Below, piece after piece: positions 38,234-44,393 of a stretch of DNA of 44,393 nt. The stretch's first letter is position 1; every line of letters begins with the position of its first letter. Source of the stretch: Virgibacillus litoralis (GTDB lineage: Bacteria > Bacillota > Bacilli > Bacillales > Amphibacillaceae); assembly GCF_017873675.1 (NCBI RefSeq), contig NZ_JAGGKK010000025.1, positions 1 to 44,393 on the forward strand. Reading direction: 5' to 3'. The notes beneath the pieces were generated by a model. The model searched no databases. It was not told the DNA's origin and saw nothing but the letters and a program-made list of their open reading frames with translations. The translations under genes were made by a program, and so were the position numbers.

Positions 38234-39259
38234 TTATTTCGATTCTATGTTTTGTAAATAATTCAATGCATCATCGAAGGTATCGACTGGAACAATTTTC
38301 ATATCGGTGTCAATTTCTTCTGCAGTCTTCTTTGCTACTTCATAGTTTGATCCTTTCGCTCCATTATCGTTAGGAGCGAAAAAGATATCACAGTTTTCCT
38401 GATCAGCTGCAATTACTTTTTTATCAATTCCGCCAATACGTAAAACATTCCCATTGTAGTCCACTTCACCGGTTCCGGCAATTTGATTGCCTTTTGTTAA
38501 ATCATTTTCGGTCAGTTGATCGTAAATTTCCAAGGAGAACATTAATCCTGCGCTTGGCCCGCCAATACTACCACTCGAAAAGTTAACTTTTGGATCAACT
38601 TTCACGCTACGATCAGTAACAAGTCTTATCCCAATGCCAACTTTATTATCCGCCTCTTTAAATTTCTCAAGTTGAACTTCTTTTGTCAATTGCTTTTCAT
38701 CACGTTCAACTTCTAACTTAATCGTATCTCCTGCTTGTTTATTCTCCACGTAATTTATTAAATCCTTAGATTCCTTAATCTCATTCCCGTCAATTCCAGT
38801 GATACGGTCGCCCGATTCTAATTTTCCATCTGCTGGCATACCGCTGACAACCGCAACTACATATACTCCTTCATAATTAATTGTAATATCCTCATCAGCC
38901 GCTTTATAGGCAACTACCGTTGATGCCTCTTGTGAGCTTTCCATCATTTGGAGCTGTGCATGAAAGTACTCATTCTCTGAAACACCTTCTGGCCTTACTT
39001 CGCTAAGGGGGTAGATCTCATGATTGGGCAAAACCTTTGCCCACAAATATTGGACTGGGGTCGCTTGCCCGCCTCGGACCGTAACAAGATGCATGTCACC
39101 CTTACTATCATATCCACCTTCGACATTGACAATTGGATTAAGTGCATCAGCACCTCCCGGCTTATATACATAATATGGGAGTTGATATGTTGAAAGGAAA
39201 AATGCTATTGCTATTACAACTATTAAATAAATTATATGCTTTTTTGTAAAGTTCACCAT
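38234..39259 (-). CDS. ylbL: PDZ/Lon-like membrane serine protease YlbL (SepM family)
   Basis: 341 residues: an N-terminal membrane anchor (about 8-27), a PDZ domain (about 125-195; GVYVVAVVSGMPADGKLESGDRI) and a C-terminal S16 Lon-type protease domain. The catalytic Ser is in SIGGPSAGLMFS and the Lys in GIDKKVIAA. In B. subtilis YlbL degrades the DNA-damage-induced division inhibitor YneA, so it contributes to division control. AAGGGG precedes the ATG. Confidence 0.93.
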   Translation of the reverse strand: MVNFTKKHIIYLIVVIAIAFFLSTYQLPYYVYKPGGADALNPIVNVEGGYDSKGDMHLVTVRGGQATPVQYLWAKVLPNHEIYPLSEVRPEGVSENEYFHAQLQMMESSQEASTVVAYKAADEDITINYEGVYVVAVVSGMPADGKLESGDRITGIDGNEIKESKDLINYVENKQAGDTIKLEVERDEKQLTKEVQLEKFKEADNKVGIGIRLVTDRSVKVDPKVNFSSGSIGGPSAGLMFSLEIYDQLTENDLTKGNQIAGTGEVDYNGNVLRIGGIDKKVIAADQENCDIFFAPNDNGAKGSNYEVAKKTAEEIDTDMKIVPVDTFDDALNYLQNIESK

Positions 39260-39468
39260 AAAACCCCTTCCATCTTTCCAATTACATCATTTTTTCTTAA
39301 GGTGATAAAAAGTGTATGGCATAAAACCATGATGTATGTGCGTATATTGATATAGACTCGTACAAATTCATTCTTTAACATGCTAATTAATTTAATATAT
39401 CAAGCTAGAATCATTCTACTACTATCGAAAAAAGAAGTACAGAGCTAGCTCATACTCTAGGGGGCTTT

Positions 39469-40680
39469 ATGTTGACACAAAAAGTCAAAACAATACTGCT
39501 ATCTGGGATTACTGTTTTTATTGCATTTTGCCTAATTAAATATCCAGACCAATCATTTGAGGCTAGTATAAGGGGCTTAAAAATGTGGTGGGAAATTGTG
39601 TTTCCTTCACTACTACCCTTTTTTATAACCGCCGAATTATTAATTGGCTTCGGCGTTGTAAGATTTATTGGAATATTATTTGAACCTATAATGCGACCCT
39701 TATTTAATGTTCCCGGTGCCGGAAGCTTTGCTTGGGCGATGGGAATGGCTAGTGGCTATCCCACTGGTGCTAAAATATCGACACGACTACGAGAGGAACG
39801 TCAGCTAACACAAATCGAAGCTGAACGACTCGTTTCATTTACAAACGCTTCAAGTCCTCTCTTTATATTCGGAGCAGTGTCAGTTGGTTTTTTCTACGAC
39901 GTTAAACTGGGAATATTACTTGCTTCCGCACATTACATTGGTAACGCACTAGTCGGTATATGCATGCGGTTTTACGGTAGAGAAAAGGAAAAGAGTGTGG
40001 TGAAATCAAAAAAACATAAAGTTTCTATCGTTTATGCATTCAGGGAAATGCACCGTGCCAGAATGAATGACCCACGTCCATTTGGACAAATAGTTGGGGA
40101 TGCAGTTTTAACTTCGATTCAAACATTAGTAATGGTTGGTGGCTTTATCATCTTTTTTTCCGTTTTAACAAAACTGATGTTTATCATAGGATTTTCACCA
40201 GCAATCTCTACCATTTTTGAATATATCTTACAATTATTTATGCTGCCAGTAGATTTATCCTTACCATTATTTTCCGGGTTATTCGAGATAACACAAGGAG
40301 CAAGAGCGATATCCCAAACAGAGACAGGCAGTTTATTAGCTAAAATTATTGTAGTAAGCTTTATATTAGGGTTTAATGGATTTTCTATTCAAGCACAAGT
40401 CGCAAGTATTATAGCACCTACGGATATCCGTTTTTCGCCATATTTTTTCGCTCGTATTCTGCATGGAGTATTTGCAAGCATTCTAACGGTTATTTTGTAT
40501 AAGCCATTATATTTGAATCGAACCTCTTTTGACTTTAAGGGGGTTCCTGTTTCAAATGGGATTCCACATGATTCATGGCTGGCAATACTATATGACTTAA
40601 AAGAGCTTGGGCCAATAATAACCATTACATTTTTACTGATTGCTTTCATTATTTTAAGCAATCGGTTAAGAAAAACATAA
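39469..40680 (+). CDS. ylbJ: Sporulation integral membrane protein YlbJ
   Basis: 403 residues with about eight to nine membrane helices and two Gate/nucleoside-transporter-like domains (WWEIVFPSLLPFFITAELLI and FGQIVGDAVLTSIQTLVMVGGF). SGYPTGAKI is conserved in the family. In B. subtilis ylbJ belongs to the sigma-E regulon and is needed for normal spores. GGGGG is followed by the ATG nine bases later. A CATACTCT upstream resembles a sigma-E -10 but lies too near the start to accept. Substrate unknown. Confidence 0.88.
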   Translation: MLTQKVKTILLSGITVFIAFCLIKYPDQSFEASIRGLKMWWEIVFPSLLPFFITAELLIGFGVVRFIGILFEPIMRPLFNVPGAGSFAWAMGMASGYPTGAKISTRLREERQLTQIEAERLVSFTNASSPLFIFGAVSVGFFYDVKLGILLASAHYIGNALVGICMRFYGREKEKSVVKSKKHKVSIVYAFREMHRARMNDPRPFGQIVGDAVLTSIQTLVMVGGFIIFFSVLTKLMFIIGFSPAISTIFEYILQLFMLPVDLSLPLFSGLFEITQGARAISQTETGSLLAKIIVVSFILGFNGFSIQAQVASIIAPTDIRFSPYFFARILHGVFASILTVILYKPLYLNRTSFDFKGVPVSNGIPHDSWLAILYDLKELGPIITITFLLIAFIILSNRLRKT

Positions 40681-40681
40681 A

Positions 40682-40716
40682 AAAGATGTTGATCATCTCA
40701 CTTATCAACATCTTTT
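40682..40716. terminator. Bidirectional terminator between ylbJ and coaD
   Basis: AAAGATGTTGA (40682-40692) and TCAACATCTTT (40705-40715) form an 11-base-pair stem flanked by A and T runs. It serves the convergent genes on both sides. Confidence 0.87.
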
Positions 40717-40720
40717 TATA

Positions 40721-41771
<1,051 letters not shown>

Positions 41772-41840
41772 GTAACCACCTCAATAAATCATAATAATCC
41801 TAACAAAACAAAAGAGCAAGTTTATAATCTAATTAACTAT

Positions 41841-42105
41841 TAGAAAACTTGGCTTTTCGCCAAGCCTTAATGGCGGAAGCCTTAGTTGCACTTATGCAGT
41901 AAGAAAGGATTTATACTTTCTTAACTGCTTAGAAAACTTGGCATTCGCCAAGCCTTAATGGCGGAAGCCTTAGTTGCACTTATGCAGTAAGAAAGGATTT
42001 ATACTTTCTTAACTGCTTAGAAAACTTGGCATTCGCCAAGCCTTTGGGCGAATTGCCTTAGTTGCACTTATGCAGTAAGAAAGTAGTTATACTTTCTTAT
42101 CTGCT
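41841..42105 (+). repeat. Three tandem copies of family A repeat
   Basis: Copies begin at 41841, 41930 and 42018 (period 88-89) with TAGAAAACTTGGC. Each has a TTGGC/GCCAA hairpin, the block CCTTAGTTGCACTTATGCAG and a stem of GCAGTAAGAAAG with CTTTCTTA-a-CTGC. The first two copies are almost identical; the third diverges at GCCTTTGGGCGAATTG. No spacer diversity is present, so this is not a CRISPR array. Confidence 0.9.
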
Positions 42106-42122
42106 AAAAAAATAAAAGTGAG

Positions 42123-42152
42123 TGTATATAATTTATTACCATGTACATAATA
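42123..42152 (+). promoter_or_regulatory. Sigma-F/sigma-G-type promoter of csfG
   Basis: TGTATA (42123-42128) and CATAATA (42146-42152) are separated by 17 nt. Each box is one base from the forespore consensus TGAATA-N17-18-CATACTA. The alternative TATAAT at 42127 has no -35. Transcription would start near 42159. Confidence 0.7.
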
Positions 42153-42158
42153 GCATAG

Positions 42159-42313
42159 TGAGACAGCTAAGATTGCTTGGTTGTTTCAAAACTCGGAGAA
42201 GACTTACACTTCCCCATAAGTTCTTCCTCCGGTTTCTCCTCTCCCTTTGCCTTTTTGTTTTCTAACAAGAAAACAAAGGGACCTGCAGAAAATATCTGCA
42301 GGTTTTTCTTTTT
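42159..42313 (+). ncRNA. csfG: Forespore small RNA CsfG
   Basis: CsfG is a forespore small RNA, made under sigma-F and sigma-G, conserved among endospore formers and encoded between ylbG and ylbH in B. subtilis. That is exactly this interval. Here a forespore-type promoter precedes a structured 155-nt stretch. One stem (42194-42231) is CGGAG-AAGA-CTTA paired to TAAG-TCTT-CTCCG with bulges, presenting the pyrimidine-rich loop CACTTCCCCA. A second stem, TTTGTTTTCT/AGAAAACAAA, follows. A terminator ends it: CCTGCAGA/TCTGCAGG (42282-42302), then TTTTTCTTTTT. The target is unknown. Confidence 0.8.
42282..42313 (+). terminator. Terminator of csfG
   Basis: CCTGCAGA and TCTGCAGG pair around AAATA and are followed by TTTTTCTTTTT on the plus strand only, which fixes the direction of the RNA. 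Confidence 0.85.
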
Positions 42314-42319
42314 GCAATT

Positions 42320-42452
42320 AAAAAAGTATAAATACTTGCTTACTGCATTAGTACAACTAAGGATCATCTATATTAAGGCTTGCACTTATAAGTATAAGGA
42401 AGCAATATACGCTTTCACAAAAATCCCTTAACGAAATATCAATTTTTCTAAT
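42320..42452 (-). repeat. Family A repeat, long variant, downstream of csfG
   Basis: Opposite in orientation to the tandem copies at 41841-42105. On the minus strand it has TTAGTTGTACTAATGCAGTAAGC and AAGTATTTATACTT. An additional stretch (GAAAGCGTATATTGCTTCC) is shared with the copy at 15972-16118. Confidence 0.7.
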
Positions 42453-42471
42453 AATATTTTTGACAAAACTA

Positions 42472-42508
42472 AACCTTTGCGGTCAAGTTATGTATCACCG
42501 CAAAGGTT
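42472..42508 (-). terminator. Terminator after ylbG
   Basis: AACCTTTGCGGT and ACCGCAAAGGTT form a 12-base-pair stem, followed by TTAGTTTTGT on the minus strand. The stem includes the ylbG stop region. Confidence 0.78.
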
Positions 42509-42782
42509 AAATTCCCATTTTATAGTCATACTGTTTAGCCTTATCAGGTTTAGCGTTCTCATAATCTGTTCGTACAAATGGTTTATAAGAACGATCGATT
42601 TTTGACACGAAAGAAAGCTTTAGCAGCTTAGTCACTATAGTTTCCAATTCAGCTTGGTCTACATAAATTACCGCGTACTTTAACTTCCTTGAAGTGTATA
42701 TTAAGTGCCCATATCGCTTTATTTGTTTTATGTTTTTCATGTGCTGAAACCAAACAATTAACCCTTGACGTTTCGTTATCAT
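42507..42782 (-). CDS. ylbG: DUF2129-family cytoplasmic protein YlbG
   Basis: 91-residue protein with the family pattern RQGLIVWFQHMKNIKQIKRYGHLIYTS and KYAVIYVDQAELE. No enzymatic motif is visible and the function is unknown. GCGAGGAT precedes the ATG. Its neighbours ricF and rsmD fit the B. subtilis ylbF-ylbG-ylbH order, which also anchors the csfG identification. Confidence 0.88.
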   Translation of the reverse strand: MITKRQGLIVWFQHMKNIKQIKRYGHLIYTSRKLKYAVIYVDQAELETIVTKLLKLSFVSKIDRSYKPFVRTDYENAKPDKAKQYDYKMGI

Positions 42783-42850
42783 CGGATATCCTCGCTAACA
42801 TTATGTTTGCAAATAAGTGTATCAGAATATAATAAATACATCAATATTCA

Positions 42851-43294
42851 CTAGGATGCTTTACATCCACAACCACTGCTTCCACTTCCGCAACCACAGC
42901 CGCCATCACTTAATGCAGCTCCATCTTTCGGTGCCTTAATATCATCGCTTACACTTAAAGCAATATACTCACTTACCTCATCGAGTAACTTTTGCAAGTT
43001 ACGTTCAGCAATCTTAAATGCTGCAACTTTGTCATTCATATCCATTTCACGTTTTGTAGAGCGTACTTCTTTCATAATTTGATTATAGTCAGGATGATAC
43101 CTTCCAAAACGTTGAACGTCTTCATAATGACCTTTTGTATCTTTAAACGCCTTTATAAGCCGTTGTGCTTCATCATCATTTCTTACATTTTTAAGGGAAT
43201 CTTCGTAGGCTTCCATTACATCTGACTTTTGAATCATGTCACTGACTATATCAGAATGGTCAAGTATATCTACATATTCCATTGTACCAATCAT
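42851..43294 (-). CDS. ricF: RicF (YlbF), component of the RicAFT RNA maturation complex
   Basis: 147 residues of the YlbF/YmcA family, mostly helical, with a C-terminal Cys/Gly-rich tail (GGCGCGSGSSGCGCK, about 131-145). In B. subtilis RicF with RicA and RicT carries iron-sulfur clusters and helps RNase Y process mRNA; the complex is needed for competence, biofilm and sporulation. The tail cysteines are probably cluster ligands. GGAGGTG lies properly before the ATG. RicA and RicT are not in this window. Confidence 0.92.
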   Translation of the reverse strand: MIGTMEYVDILDHSDIVSDMIQKSDVMEAYEDSLKNVRNDDEAQRLIKAFKDTKGHYEDVQRFGRYHPDYNQIMKEVRSTKREMDMNDKVAAFKIAERNLQKLLDEVSEYIALSVSDDIKAPKDGAALSDGGCGCGSGSSGCGCKAS

Positions 43295-43351
43295 TTTTTC
43301 ACCTCCACCTTAATCTTATCATGTAATTCCCTTAATGAAAACGTAATTTAT

Positions 43352-43585
43352 TTAATCCTTCATAGCCCCTGCAAATTGAATTAGCATATTGACCATTTTC
43401 ACCTGATTCCCGAATTTCTCAACTTGTTGAGGTAATGTTTTTCCATAATACTTTTTTGATTCTTTTTCAAGTTCCTTGACTCTTGAAGGATCTCTTGAAA
43501 GATATCGATACCAAGCAGGATTATAACGCACAAAATTAGCTAGCTTTGGATTTTGTTGCAAGTATTGATGTGTTGATGTCTGCAT
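43352..43585 (-). CDS. ylbE: YlbE-like protein
   Basis: 77-residue protein matching the YlbE-like family: HQYLQQNPKLANFVRYNPAWYRYLSRDP followed by a basic helix and KMVNMLIQFAGAMKD. No known function. AGGTGG lies four bases before the ATG. It follows ylbD by ten bases and precedes ricF in the usual ylb order. Confidence 0.87.
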   Translation of the reverse strand: MQTSTHQYLQQNPKLANFVRYNPAWYRYLSRDPSRVKELEKESKKYYGKTLPQQVEKFGNQVKMVNMLIQFAGAMKD

Positions 43586-43595
43586 CGTACCACCT

Positions 43596-43985
43596 CTAGT
43601 CCCTCCCCCAATTAAATGGATTATTTGGTTTCCTGAACTGTTGCGGAGGGGTTTTTGTTGTCTGAAATTGCCCTAATACATCTTGAATTGTTGTAATGGT
43701 ATTACTTAATTGGTGTACTTGTTTTTGTACCTTATCTATATCAACATTTTCCGATAGTTTCATTAACTGGCCGAACAATTCTCCTTTTCCTTCTTTTGAC
43801 TTGCCTTTAACCTCTTCATTCTTGTAATTGTCCCAAACCGGATCATCTTCACCAAGCAATGCCCACTTCTCATAATACTCCTGCCAGCCTCTCCCGCTTT
43901 TACGAACTTCTTCAATAAGCTTTGGATGCTTATTCATGAACACTTTAAACTCCCTAACACTAGGGTGAAGCTTATCATCACTCAC
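43596..43985 (-). CDS. ylbD: Spore coat protein YlbD family
   Basis: 129-residue protein with the YlbD family N-terminus HPSVREFKVFMNKHPKLIEEVRKSGRGWQEYYEKW. A region rich in Gln, Pro and Asn follows at the C-terminus (TTKTPPQQFRKPNNPFNWG). Annotated as a coat-associated protein by family; mother-cell expression is expected but no promoter is read. The start is GTG at 43983-43985, seven bases after GAGGTG. Confidence 0.83.
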   Translation of the reverse strand: MSDDKLHPSVREFKVFMNKHPKLIEEVRKSGRGWQEYYEKWALLGEDDPVWDNYKNEEVKGKSKEGKGELFGQLMKLSENVDIDKVQKQVHQLSNTITTIQDVLGQFQTTKTPPQQFRKPNNPFNWGRD

Positions 43986-44129
43986 TGTTTTTCACCTCAT
44001 CATAGTTATCTGTTACTAATTATTTTATGTAATTTAATTAAACACTGTGCGTAAATAAAGGCACAATACTTCTCGATTTAAAATCTAAAATAAGAATTAA
44101 AGAACAAATTCATACTTTTACGTCGGAAC

Positions 44130-44393
44130 TGGACGTAGCATATTCGGAAGTCTATTATCCGCAGACTTAAGTTAACAAGAACAAAAGCGCAAGCGCCTGT
44201 TCAGCGCCGTATGGACTGCGCTAAGCGCTGCGGGTGGGTCGACGTTGCCGCGCAAAGCGGCGGTCTTAGTCGATCCTCCTTTTCCCTGAGATAAAGGAAC
44301 ACGAAGAGCGTAAGCTGCCCCACAGGACGTGGGGTAGTTCGACGTTGCCACAGGATGTGGTGGTTTTAGTCGAACATCCTTTATTTCTTATCG
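44130..44393 (+). repeat. Family B dispersed repeat, copy truncated by the window end
   Basis: From 44179 it is almost base-for-base the copy at 9778, including both 35-nt TCGAC...GTCGA modules and the CCCCACAGGACGTGGGG stem. The preceding CTGGACGTAGCATATTCGGAAGTC (44139-44162) matches the far end of the other copy (CTGGACGTCGCTGATTCGGAAGTC, 10029-10052). This suggests two elements adjacent here. The rest of 43986-44130 has no supported feature. Confidence 0.8.

Noticed and set aside
39430-39468. CATACTCT upstream of ylbJ as a sigma-E -10
   Set aside because: A start about 7 nt downstream would fall in or next to the ribosome binding site, and no -35 was found.
41841-42105. Tandem repeats as a possible CRISPR array
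   Set aside because: The whole 88-nt unit repeats with no unique spacers, and no cas genes are present.
42167-42367. Short minus-strand frame (ending MGKCKSSPSFETTKQS) across the csfG interval, with GGAGG before an internal ATG
   Set aside because: The GGAGG and ATG lie in the arm and loop of the csfG stem, the promoter and terminator are on the other strand, and no family is recognised. A 16-residue peptide cannot be excluded but is unsupported.

Overview
This is a chromosomal window from a low-GC, endospore-forming Bacillaceae. The gene content and order follow the Bacillus subtilis pyrR-ylm-spoIIG-dcw-ylb chromosome segment. The mix of features (dispersed repeats, bshC for bacillithiol, murF inside the dcw cluster, no murG or murB) suggests a relative of the Oceanobacillus/Virgibacillus group. 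That genus-level placement is inference; the family-level placement is strong. Nearly all genes lie on the minus strand, so the biological reading direction runs from position 44393 down to 1.

Layout in transcription order. (1) 43985-40721 holds ylbD, ylbE, ricF (ylbF), ylbG, an opposite-strand small RNA that I identify as csfG, then rsmD and coaD. (2) 40680-33884 holds ylbJ(+), ylbL(-), tmcAL/ylbM(+), ylbN(-), rpmF(-, 57 aa), an enoyl-CoA hydratase-family gene(-), gerR/ylbO(-) and ylbP(+). (3) 33641-30479 holds panE, a DUF3397 membrane protein and bshC. (4) 30268-16382 is the division and cell wall cluster: mraZ operator, mraZ, rsmH, ftsL, pbpB, spoVD, murE, murF, mraY, murD, ftsW/spoVE, divIB. 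(5) 16207-13342 is ftsA-ftsZ behind a sigma-H-type promoter. (6) 13035-10355 is the sporulation operon spoIIGA-sigE followed by sigG. (7) 9652-5685 holds ylmC, pgeF, ylmE, sepF, ylmG, ylmH and divIVA. (8) 5675-2579 is ileS behind a sigma-A promoter and an Ile T-box. (9) 2378-1003 is lspA-rluD. (10) 955-102 is pyrR between two PyrR-type attenuators.

Most of the window makes and places the septum and cell wall: precursor synthesis (MurE, MurF, MraY, MurD), polymerisation and crosslinking (FtsW/SpoVE, PBP2B, SpoVD), the divisome (FtsZ, FtsA, SepF, DivIB, FtsL, DivIVA) and its sporulation switches (SpoIIGA, SigE, SigG). Several regulatory sites can be read directly: a sigma-H promoter before ftsA, a long-spacer spoIIG-type promoter, three GTGG boxes at 10-nt spacing before mraZ, a hairpin in the sigG leader, an Ile T-box and two pyr attenuators.

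No defence system, phage, insertion sequence or CRISPR array is visible. The less ordinary content is non-coding: csfG with a sigma-F/G-type promoter, bracketed by inverted copies of a repeat; a structured element directly after the sigG stop codon; and two dispersed repeat families. Family A is an ~88-nt two-hairpin repeat with about ten copies, three of them in tandem. Family B is a GC-richer repeat with two homologous 35-nt stem modules.
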